Shown here piece after piece: positions 45,100 to 57,600 of a stretch of DNA of 64,000 nucleotides (its first letter is position 1; each line of letters opens with the position of its first letter). Both the position numbers and the translations under genes were made by a program. The notes beneath the pieces were generated by a model. The model had not been told where the DNA came from and did not search any database. It saw only the letters and a list, made by a program, of their open reading frames with translations. This DNA comes from Microglena sp. YARC (taxonomy: Eukaryota; Chlorophyta; Chlorophyceae; Chlamydomonadales; Chlamydomonadaceae). Location: contig CM039465.1 of the NCBI GenBank assembly GCA_022414725.1, positions 20,606,690-20,670,689 on the forward strand, in the 5' to 3' direction.

Positions 45100-48000
45100 C
45101 TATGTGGCAGGTGCAGCTTCCATCTGGCCCCCGCTGCTGTCCTTCTTATCAGTTCGTTTGAACTCTTGCCAAACCCTCCAGCTGCTCCTTCCAGCACGGA
45201 CGAAAAAGAACACAACGATGCCAAGCCAAACACCTGGTAGGCCCCAGTTGTAGTAGCGGACGGCAGAGGTGAAGAGGAAGATGACAGCCAGACAAAATAT
45301 TTGTGTCTTGGCCACGTACGCGCCGTCTCCCAGAGCAATTGCAATTCCATTTGCCTGTTTAGGGGATGGTTGCAAAAGAGATACGTGGACCATATATTTA
45401 TTTTGCATTTAGGGATCAGCCCCCCCCCCCCCCCCCCCCCCCCACACACACACATCCTCCCCTCCCCTCCACCCCCCACCCACTCGCACCACACACACAC
45501 CCCACCTCACACCCACATACCCCCCCCACCCACACACACCGCCCCTGAGACGTGGATCAAATATGTACATTTAAGTGGCAATCCATGCCAGCAGCTTCGG
45601 TCTTTAGGAGTTTCAAAATCAGTGAAACATTGATCGGATTAGTACTTTCAGTGGTAATCCATTCCAGCAGCTTTTGTAATTTGAAATTTCAAAATTAGCG
45701 AGACATTTATCAAATACAGTGGTAATCCGTACAAGCATCTTCAGTCTTAAGGAGTTTTAAAATCACTGAGACGTCGATTCCCATGAAGACCATCGATATG
45801 AAAGCATAGCCACTGGCAGTTAATATGCGCATGGGGCGGGGGCGGAGGGTGGATGGGATATGTGGATGCGGATGTGTGTGGGAGGGCGGGGGTGGGGGTG
45901 GTGGGGTGGGGGTTCGAACTCACCGAGACGTCGATCCTGTGAAGACCATGGATATGAAAGCATAGCCACTGGCAGTCAACATAAACAGGGGGCGGAGAAT
46001 GGATGGGGTATGTGTGTGTGTGTGTGTGGGTGGGGGGAGATCGAACTCACCGAGACGGTCGATCCCTGTGAAGACCATGGATATGAAAGCATAGCCACTG
46101 GCAGTCAACATAAACAGGGGGCGGGGGGCGGGGGCGGAGGGTGGATGGGGTATGCGGATGTGTGTGCATGTGTGTGTTTGTGTGTGTGTGTGGGTGTGGG
46201 GGGAGATCGAACTCACCGAGACGTCGATCCCCGTGATGACCATCGATATGAGGGCATAGCCACTGACAGTCAACATGAACAGGGGGCGGGGGGGGGGGGG
46301 CAGGGGCGGACGGTGGATGGGATAGGTGGATGTGGATGTGGATGTGTGTGTGTGCGTGCGTGTGTGTGTGAGGTGGGATGGGGGGGGGGGGGATCGAACT
46401 CACCGAGAACGTCGATCCCCGGGAAGACCATCGATATGAGGCATAGCCACTAACAGTCAACATTAACAGGGGGCGGGGGCGAAGGGGGGTATGGGTATGT
46501 GTATGTGCGTGTGTGTGTGAGGGGGGGTGAACTCACCGAAACGTCGATCCCCGTGAAGACCATCGATATGAGGGCATAGCCACTGACAGTAAGCATGAGA
46601 GGCCACAGGGAAGCATCAAGAGTGAACCACTGGGGAACTAATCGGATGGCCAGGAACACCAGAGTTCCCCCGGTGGCACCAATCAGGGGACCTAGCCTCA
46701 TTATGAACTTGGCAGTCTCCAACATCTGCCACCTCTTAGTTGCGGCAGGGAGGAACGTCAACGCAGATTGCTCAACTGGACCTGCAGTATAGCAGGTAAG
46801 GTACGGAGGGTCTGGCAATGTAAGGCCTGGTAATGGTGTGGTGCGGTGGGGCGGTTTGTTTTGTGGAGTGGCATGGCATGCGTGGCGATATCTGCCACCT
46901 CTTAGTTGCGGCTAGGAGGAACGTCAACGCAGATTGCTCAATTTGACCTGCAGTATAGTAGGAAGGGTCAGAAGGTCTGGCGATGTGGTCTGGTACTGGC
47001 GTGGTGTGGTGTGATGGGGTTGGTGCAATGAGGTGTGGCTTGGCGTTGCAACATCTGCCACCTTGATTTTGCGGCTGGAAGGAACGTCAACGCAGATTGC
47101 TCGACTGGACCTGCAGCAGGAAGGGTACGGAAGGTTTGGTGATGTGGCCTGGTAATGGCGTGGTGTGGTGTGATGGGGTTGGTACGATGAGGTGTGGCTT
47201 GGCGTTGCGACATCTGCCACCTAGATTTTGCGGCTGAAAGGAACGTCAACACAGATTGCTCGTCTGGACCTACAATGAGCAGGAATGGTTTGGCTGTTGG
47301 GTCTTCCTACAGTTGAATGCTAACAGATATGTATGTATGTTGTTCCATATGCTTTGATCAAGCGACCTGGCCTCATAATGAACATGGCAGTCTCCAACAC
47401 CTGCGACCTATTATTTGCGGCTGGGAGGAACGACAACGCAGATTGCTCAACTGGACCTGATGCATAGCAGGAAGGGTATGGAAGGTCTTGCGATGTGGCC
47501 TGGTAATGGTGTGTTGTGTTGTGTTCTGTTGAGGTGTGGCGTGGCGTGGCAACATCTGCCACCTCATATTTGCGGCTGGGAGGAATGTTTACGCGGATTG
47601 CTCAACTGGACCTGCGGTATAGAGCATAAAGGGTCAGAAGGTCTGGCGAGGTGGCCTGGTAATGGTGTGGTGCGGTGTGGTGGGGCCGGTGTGTTGTGGT
47701 GTGGCATGGCGTGCGATATCTGCCACCTCGCCTTTACGGCTGGAAGGAACGTCAACGCAGATTGCTCAACTGGACCTGCAGCATAGCAGGAAAGGTACGG
47801 AAGGGCGGGCGATGTGGCCTGGTAATGGCGTGGTGTGGTGTGGTGTGGCGTAGGGTTGGTGCGTTGATGTGTGGCGTGGCAGCATCTGTCACCTCATGTT
47901 TGCGGCTGGAAGGAACGTCAACGCAGATTGCTCAACTGGACCTGCAGCATAGCAGGAAGGGTATGGAAGGGCGGGCGATGTGGCCTGGTAATGGCGTGGT

Positions 48001-49374
48001 GTGGTGTGGTGTGGCGTGGGGTTGGTGCGTTGATGTGTGGCGTGGCAGCATCTGTCACCTCTTGTTTGCGGCTGGGAGGAACGTCAACGCAGATTGCTCA
48101 ACTGGACCTGCAGTATAGCAGGAAGGGTTCGGCTGTTGGGTCCTCCTATAGTTGAATGCTAACTGATATGTTTGTATGTTCCATATGCTCCAATCAAGCG
48201 ACCTGGGCTCGTGAGGAACTTGCCAGTCTCCAACTTCTGCCACCTCCTCTTTGCGGCTGGGAGGAAGGTCAACGCAGATTGCTCAACACTACAGCATAGT
48301 GGTAAGGGTCAGAAGGTTTAACGATGTGGCCTGGTCATGGCGTGGTGTGGTGTGGTTTGGTGTTATGGGGTCGGTGCTCTGAGGTGTGGCTTAACGTGGC
48401 AACATCTGCCACCTCGTCTTTGCGGCTGGAAGGAACGTCACCGCATATTGCTAAACTGGACCTGCAGCATAGCAGGAAGGGTATGGCTGTTGTGTTGACA
48501 GGTTGTTTTCAACAACACGTCGCCACTGCGCCGCCCTTCCGCCGTTGCATGGTGACGCATGAACCCCCCAAGCTCCCCGGGATTTGCGCTCTACCATGCG
48601 ATGGCTACGCAACAATCTTGAAATCAGGCTTTAGCTACTCAACCTGGCTAACGCAAATCTGAAATAAATAACACTGGCACTCCTACAGTAAAAGACTAAG
48701 ATATAGCCTTGTTTCATTTTTGGGCTTTACATAGCAGCTTCCATCCAGCTCCATGAGCCAGTCACTGGGTCAAGCCCGAAGCTTTCAGCTGCATTGGAAT
48801 GTCAGCAAGCAATGTCAGCAAGCAAGTATGCAGTAATAAATGGAAAGATGTATGATTCTACATTTCCCCCCCCCCCCCCGCAAAAAAACGGGGGGCTGTG
48901 CCCCCCCCCCCGAGCTCTGGGGGCGGCGCTGCCCCCCGACCCCCCCTTCGGGCCGCCCTATCAGGACACTGTCCCTTGAGGAGGCCTAAACCCATGAAGC
49001 TACCAGGTAACCCACTTTCTGAACTGAAAACAAATATCTGACCTGGTACGATATAACAAGTCAAGAATAAAATAAAAAGGTCAAGAACAAAGAAAATCTC
49101 TGGGACCAAAACATCCCTGGCCTGGTATGTACTCGTCAAGAAGAAAGATATCCTCGCACTCCCTCACTCTTCCGTAAAATTATACCTGGTACGCACTTGT
49201 CAAGAAAGAAAAACACATATTAGACGCTTGGTGTGCTGCGAGCGCGCTACCCCCCCCCCCCCCCCCTCCCTGCCCCCTTGCCCTATAGCACTTGCCCAAA
49301 CGTATACACCCTGGTTCGCACTTGTCAAGAAGGAAAAACAAGCTTAGTAGACCGCTTGGTGTGCTGCGAGCGCG

Positions 49375-49408
<34 letters not shown>

Positions 49409-51623
49409 TATACACCCTGGTACGTACTTGTCAAGAATGAAGAAAAATCTCCACACTGAGTAAGGACCGCTTGGTGGGCTGCGAGCGCTGTCAACGCCGC
49501 ACACACCTACCCACCACCCCACCCACCCACCCACCCACCCTATAGCCCCTCTCCCCCCCCCCCCACACACACACCTCGCCCTATAGCACTCTGCCTCCCC
49601 CCACACCCCCCACCACATCCGACACTCTATATCCCACCACCACCACCCTTTACACCCTGGTACGTACTTGTCAAGAATGAAGAAAATCTCCACACACTGA
49701 GTAGACCGCTTGGTGGGCTGCGAGCGCTGCCAACGCCACACACACCTCCCCCCCCCCCCCCCCCCCCCACCCCCCACCCTATAGCCCCCCCCCCCCCCCC
49801 CCCCACCTCGCCCTATAGCACTCTGCCTCCCCCACACCCCCGCCACCACATCCGACCACCTCTATGTCCCACCACCACCACCCTTTACACCCTGGTACGT
49901 ACTTGTCAAGAATGAAGAAAATCTCCACACTGAGTAAAACCGCTTGGTGGGCTGCGAGCGCTGTCAACGCCGCACACACCTCCCCCCCCCCACCCACCCA
50001 CCCACCCCCCACCTCGCCCTATAGCACTCTGCCTCCCCCACACCCCCGCCACCACATCCGACCACTCTATATCCCCCCCACCACCACCCTTTACACCCTG
50101 GTACGTACTTGTCAAGAAGGAAGAAAATCCCCACACTGAGTAGACCGCTTTGGTGGGCTGCGAGCGCTGCCCCCCCTTCCCTCCCCACCCCACCCACCCC
50201 CACCCCCACCCCCACCCTATACACCCCTCGTACGTACTTGTCAAGAAGGAAGAAAATCCCCACACTGAGTAGACCGCTTGGTGGGCTGCGAGCGCCACTA
50301 CAGATAGAGTGGAGGCTGCAGTGGTTTGGATCAGCATGTAACACGTATTCTTGGATAAGTAGGTCACGGACAGCGGAGCCTGCACAGGGGATGTACAAGT
50401 CATTGTCAGTTGGCAATTGTATGGTAATTACATTGTAATTGTATGGTAATTCTATGGGAATTACATGACAATTATTGGACAGGTAGGTCACGGACAGCGG
50501 AGCCTGCACAGGGGATGTACAAGTCATTGTCAATTGGCAATTGTATGGTAATTACATTGTAATTGTATGGTAATTCTATGGGAATTACATGACAATTATT
50601 GGACAGGTAGGTCACGGACAGCGGAGCCTGCACAGGGGATGTACAAGTCATTGTCAATTGGCAATTGTATGGTAATTCTATGGGAATTACATGACAATTA
50701 TTGGACAGGTAGGTCACGGACAGCGGAGCCTGCACAGGGGATGTACAAGTCATTGTCAATTGGCAATTGTATGGTAATTACATTGTAATTGTATGGTAAT
50801 TCTATGGGAATTACATGACAATTATTGGACAGGTAGGTCACGGACAGCGGAGCCTGCACAGGGGATGTACAAGTCATTGTCAATTGGCAATTGTATGGTA
50901 ATTACATTGTAATTGTATGGTAATTCTATGGGAATTACATGACAATTATCGGACAGGTAGGTCACGGACAGCGGAGCCTGCACAGGGGATGTACAAGTCA
51001 TTGTCAATTGGCAATTGTATGGTAATTACATTGTAATTGTATGGTAATTCTATGGGAATTACAAGACAATTATTGGACAGGTAGGTCACGGACAGCGGAG
51101 CCTGCACAGGGGATGTACAAGTCATTGTCAATTGGCAATTGTATGGTAATTACATTGTAATTGTATGGTAATTATATGGGAATTGTATGGTAATTACATT
51201 GTAATTGTATGGTAATTATATGGGAATTGTATGGTTATTACACTTACACAGTAATTATATGGTTATTACACGGTAATTATTGGACATGTAGGTCGCAGAC
51301 TACGGAGCCTGCACAAAGGATGTATAAGTCATTGTCAATTGGCCATAGTATGGTAATTACATGGTAATTACATGACAATTCTTGGACAGGTAGGTAGCAC
51401 AGCTGAGCTTGCACAGGAGGTGTAGACAAAATAGAAATTGTTACGCCTTGCCTCGGGGCATGCATTTGAAACAACCTTCCTGTTCGCTTGCGCTGGAGAA
51501 TGGTAACTAAGGTTTTTGCTTTTGCTGACCGCTACAGCTCCTGAGCTCAGACTACCGCGCAACAGAATCAGACAGCAGAGTCTGCACAGGGGATGTAGAT
51601 AAATATATAAATAAATAAATGAA

Positions 51624-51654
<31 letters not shown>

Positions 51655-54600
51655 ATACATAAATACATAAATAAATAAATAGACCGCCTTATTACAAGGC
51701 GTGAGGTTGAGGGGGTCAGCCCGTTTGCTTGCGCTGGGGCCAACCACCAGGGGATGTAGAAGTCATTGTCAGTTTGTTTTTGCGACTCGTCGCAAATTGA
51801 TCAACTCGATGCTACCCCAGTGCAACGGGATGCCCCTCAACCCCCCCGGGGCTCCACTCTTCGCGCTCCGCCCTATACCGTGCTACACCACAATCCTGAA
51901 TCAGGATTATTTCGCAATTTTTGCTATACAACTGGATCTACAGAAAGCTGAAAGCAAACAGTGGTCACTGTTAAGTTAAAATATAGCGTTATTATTGGTG
52001 GTTGGCCCCAGTGCAAGCTAATGGGCTGGCCCCCTGAACCTCACGCCTTGTAATAAGGCGCAATATTTTTTCATTTATTTTATAGTGGTCATTCTTGACT
52101 GCCCGTCTGCCCTGCGCCAGCTCAAAGCTTAAGGGACCAGCCAGTAGTATCTTCCCTACATAAGTAGGGTTTAATAAGCTATACTATTTTTCCTTTCTGA
52201 AATATTGGTAGCCTGATATAGGTACAACTTTATGGTTAGGCGTGTACCAGGCAGTGAAGTCTACAAAGAGCATGTTGTAGTCGTTGTTTACTGCCCTGTG
52301 GCAGCTCAAAGCTCAAGGGGCAAGCTAATAGGATCTCCCCACCTAAAGCTCCAAAAGCTCAAGGTAGGTACCAGGCAGTGAAGTCTACACAGAGGACGCA
52401 GTAGACTTTGTTTACAGCCCTCTCCTTACAATATACCCCAGTGTTCCCTGCTCTCCCCAAATATCCCCCCCCCCCCCCCCCCGCCAACTTTCCCTCCCCC
52501 CTTCCACCAATCTCGCCCCCACTACCCCTCTCTCTATGCCTCTCCACCCCTCTCCCCACCCCACTGCCCCTCTCTCTATGCCCCTCCCACCCTCTCCCCA
52601 CTCCACTGCCCCTCTCGCTATGCCTCTCCAACCCTCTTCCCAACCCACTGCCCCTCTCTCTATGCCTCTCCACCCCTCTCCCCACCCCACTGCCCCTCTC
52701 TCTATGCCCCTCCCACCCTCTCCCCACTCCACTGCCCTCTCGCTATGCTCTCTCCAACCCTCTTCCCAACCCACTGCCCCTCTCTCTATGCCTCTCCACC
52801 CCTCTCCCCACCCTACTAACCCTCTCTCTATGCCTCTCCACCCCTCTCCCCACTCCACTTACCCTCTCTCTATGCCTCTACACCCCTCTCCCCACTCCAC
52901 TAACCCTCTCTCTATGCCTCTCCAGAATGTAGTGGGGAAGTTAGCCGCCCCTTAATTAAATCCTAAACCCATCTAGACCCTAAACCCTAAACTTTTTAAT
53001 CAAAACCTAAACCGCTGAGCCCAAAACCCGTAAACTGAAATGGCGTATTACATATTGAGGGGCGGCTAACCAAGGGAACAATCCCCGTTCAACTAATGGC
53101 TCAGTGGCAGAGCTCCTTGAACGATAAAGGTGCCGGATTGGAATCCACACGGGTGCGCCTTAGTGTCCGGAATCCCTGTCAACCGCCATGGTAGCTTTGT
53201 CCAGGTAAAGTAGCAGCCCGTTCCCTACCGCCGCAAGACTAGGCTCCCTTAATACCACGCCCCACCAGGCGTTATCATTACTTTTCCCTAGGGCACATGC
53301 AATGAGTCGCACATAGAACCCACCACTGTCTTGATGAACGACTGGATGTCCTCATTAGTGGGTATACGAATACGTGGCTTGATCTGCAAGGGAAGGCAGG
53401 GTATGAGGTCTGGAGGGCAAGGGCAGTGAAATGTACCATAGCACATGCATAGTAGTTTGTAGCATGCAGAGGGGAGATGATATGTGCACTGTATAGCAGA
53501 GGGTATGGACAGTGAAATCAACAATGGCACATGCACGGAAGTCGTAGCATTCGGCCCAACCCTAAACCCTGACTCAACATAGTAGTCATAGCATGCAGAG
53601 GGTAGATGATATGTGCAGTGTATAAAAGGGAAGGCAGAGGGCATGGACAATGTAAGCTACAATGGCACATGTATAGTAGTTGTAGCATGTGGCCCAGACC
53701 CAAACCCTAGAGCAGCATAGTAGTCGTAGCATGTGGTAGAGGGGGGAAATGACACATGCAGCACTGCAGTGTGTAAAAGAGAAGACAGAGGGGGCAATAT
53801 AGCTGTAATGGTACATGCATAGAAGTTGTAGCACGCAGCAGAGGGGGGAAATGACATGAGCAATGCATATAAGGGAAGGTAGAGGGCGTGGGCAGTGTAA
53901 GCTGTAATGGCACATGTATAGAAGTTGTAGCATGCGGCGGAGGGGGGAGATGACATGTGCACCGCATAAAAGAGAAGAAATAGGGCGTGGGCAGTGTAAG
54001 CTGTAATGGCACATGCATAGAAGTGGTAGAATGCGGCAGAGGGGAGGTGACATGTGCAGTGTACACAAGGGAAATTAGAGGGCATGGGCGGTGCACAGTT
54101 CTATGGCACATGCATAATAGAAGCGGAGATGATGGGAGAGGAGGTGTGGGTATGTCTCTGTGTGTGCGTGTCTGTGTGTGGGGGGTGGGGGGTGGGTAGG
54201 TGGGTAGGTGGGTAGGAGGATACGGGGGGTTGAGGGGTAGGAGGGTAAGGGGGAAGGGAGATGAAATGTGCTGGGTGTGGGGGTGCCTAAAAGCCGCAGC
54301 TCGTAGCCGAACAGAATAGCCATGCCCTTGACCCCCACCTGTCTGAAATAAGTAGTTCTGATGCTATGAGTTCTGATGCTATGAGTTCTGATGCTATGAG
54401 TTCTGATGCTATGAGTTCTGAAAAAGTATATCTGAGGCTACGATGATGTTGGCTATCGTTGTGGAGCAGGCAGCACCCATAAGTCCCCATCCCCAAGCTC
54501 CTACTGTGACATAGTGTCGGTGGCTGGCTCAGGGAGATGCTTAGTAGCTTCTGCCCGTAGCCGAACAGAAAAGCTATGCCCTTGGCTCTCACCTTTCCAA

Positions 54601-57600
54601 ATACTTCTGAGGCTATGAGGATCATCACTGCTGCAAGGATGTTGGCTAAAGTTGTGGAGTAGGCAGCGCCCATGAGTCCCCATCCCCAAGCTCCTACAGT
54701 GACAAAATGTCCGGCGATTGCTATCAATGTTGTTGATGTGATGATGATGCCAGGGATGAGAGGCTTCTGTTGTGCCAGTAGCGCTGCTTGAGTGACCATC
54801 AAGACCAGCACAGCAGGCTGACCGTAAGCGCGGAACCTGCATAGAGCGTTGCACGTTGCGTGTCAAACACTGTTTTTCTTTTGGGCTCCGAGCAGCAGCT
54901 TCTAGGCAGTTCCCCTGGCTGGATAATCAGCCAAACATAAAGCAACCTAGTGCACCTTGAAGCTGACGTAATCGGCTTTCTAGCGATGCTTAATTTTTTA
55001 GACTTAGCCCAGTGACTGGCTCAGGGAGCTACCTAGAAGCTGCAGCTAGTAGCCGAAAATAAAAACAGTGGGTCCAAGGGTTGGACAGTGAGCATAGCGA
55101 GCAACTGACCATCAAGACCAGCACAGCAGGCTGGCCGTAAGCGCGGAACCTGCATCGAGCATTGCAGTGTTTTTCTTTTCAGCTACAAGCAGCAGCTTCT
55201 AGGCAGCTCCCCTGACTGACTACTCAGCAAAACCTGCACAACCTTGAGCTCCTTGCTTTAGCTTTAGCGGAGAAAGGGCCTTAATTACAGCTAAAGCTAT
55301 TTAACGTATGCACCCTGGTATGTGCAAAGCAAGCTGGCATAATCAGCTGTTCAGAACAGCTGAAATAGTTTGGTGTAGCCCAGTGGCCGGCTCAGGAAGC
55401 TGCAAAGAAGCTGCTATGAAAAGCCGAAAAGAAAACCCCTGGAGGATTGTATGTTAAGTGTCAAAGGGTTGAACAGTGAGCACAGTGAGCAAGCAGTGCG
55501 AGTGCAACCTAGGATCAAGCCAAGCCACCTGTATGTTGAATGTCAAAGGGTTGAACAGTGAGCACAGTGAGCATGCAGTGCGAGTGCAACCTAGGATCAA
55601 GCCAAGCCACCTGTATGTTGAGTATCAAAGGGTTGAACAGTGAGCACAGTGAGCAAGTGCTCATTCAGACAAGCACAGCAGGCTGAGCGTAAGCGTGCAA
55701 CCTGCACAGAGCCTTGTAAATTGCTTTGCAGCCAGTTGCAAAACATATGTATTGATGATTTTTGAACATTTGTTTTTTCTTGTTTGTGTCGCTATCGCAG
55801 GCTAAGCAAAGACTTTGAAAGACCAAAGCATAGACACGCACAGTGTCTTTTTTCGTAAGTCTTGAGGCCATTTTGGTAGCCACAAGTGGCGACCCAAGGC
55901 TCATTCTGGGACGGTGCAGTAGCACCGTCTGTAGAGCGCGAAGCGCCCCTTCTTTTAAGGGGGTCCAGGGGGCGTAGCCCCCCACAATGTTTTCTTGGGG
56001 GGGGGGGGGGGGGGCTTAGAAAACACAGGGGAGGGGGGGGGGGGGCTCGTCACAAGCATGGGCATACGTGGTGTGTCAAAGATTTGAACAGTGAGCACGG
56101 TGAGCAAGCAATGCAAGTGCCACGCAACATCATAACAGGTTGAGCCTTCCCCACTAGATATTAGTTGGACAGCCAGGTTGACTATGACTGATTCCTTCTC
56201 TAACCCCCTCACCCTTCGACCCTTCCAACCCTCTCACCCTCTCAACATCTAACCCCCTCACCCTCCCATCCTCCCACCCTCTACCCCTGCATCCCTCCCA
56301 CCCTCTAACCCACTCACCCTCCAATCATCTCACCCTCTAGCCCCCTCAACCTTTCATTCTCCAACCCTAGAGATAGATTCCTAGTGTAACAGGCATAACC
56401 TGTGGCATGGCTTTTCTTTTCCACTACAAGCAGCAGCTTTTAGGCAGCTCCCCTGACTTCCTATTCAGATTAAACTAATACAACCTGTTGCACTTTGAAG
56501 CTTTCACAATCAGCCGTCCAGAAGAGCTGATATATTTGGGTGTGGCAGTTTTTGAAGTACAGAATCAGCCGTCCCAAAGAAGTACATGATAAGAGCTTTT
56601 CTTTTCAACTCCAGAAGAAGTACACAATCAGCCGTCCAGAAGTGCTTAAATATTGGGGTACTACAAGAAATACTACAAACAACCTTCATCAACACTCTTC
56701 AACACTTTGTGGTGATTTGACCCAAGATGTCGATCTTAGCAGGCTCAGGCCGCTTAGACAAGGACCTGATGATTGGTCAGATACAGAGCTGGTTCCCTAC
56801 CCACCAGGGTAATTCAAAGCGCGCGCTTTTGCGCTTTTGAGCGCTGACTTTTTGACCCCCTCTGCGCTTTAAGCACAGTTTTTTGCAACCCCTTGTGAGC
56901 GCTGCAAGCAATTTTTGCGCTTTTTGCACTACAAAGCGCAGTTTTTTGTTTTCAAGTGCGCTAAAGCGCTGGCCAATTCGGCCATTTGAGGTACCCTGCT
57001 ACCCATCCACCCTTTAATTAAAACCCACCCACTCTTTAATCCGCTCACAGTCTGCGTTGCATGCTCCTCTCAGGAAACCTTTCTCGGATTCAGATGCCTT
57101 GCAAAACAAACATGACAGGTTGACCATACAACTCTACCAATGAACCTATCGGGCATCTGTAACAGATGACCAATACAGATGATTGATAGGTGCACTGGTA
57201 CAGTAGTATGGTCAACCTGTTCAAATACCCTACACTGGCCTCCCCCTAACAAAACGATCCTTCTCCCCCCCCCCCCCTCCCCCTCCCCCACCCCCATCCC
57301 AAGCACACCCACTCCCCCACATACAACTAAACACAATTTTCACCCCCAAAGCCTCATCCCCACCCCATCTACCCCACCCCACTCCACAGCAGGTGAATGG
57401 ATTTACTATGCGATACATTGAATACAATCCTGCGTAAATAAAATTGTCTGGTCCTTCTGGTGGTTTGCCGCAGTGAAAGCAAACGGGCTGGCCCTCTCAA
57501 CCTCACGCCTCGTAACAAGGCGTACTATTTATTCATTTATTGTCTGGTCCTTGCCTGAATTAAACAGACACCCACACACACTACATGCTTGACATAGGCC

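Noticed and set aside
52400..52955. Pro/Leu/Ser-rich protein of about 170 residues on plus and its minus partner
   Set aside because: Pure CT-rich tandem repeat within a MATE intron; both strands open.
53586..54111. Minus-strand frames of 130-160 codons rich in Met/His/Cys
   Set aside because: Translations of the 105-bp intronic repeat before MATE exon 4.
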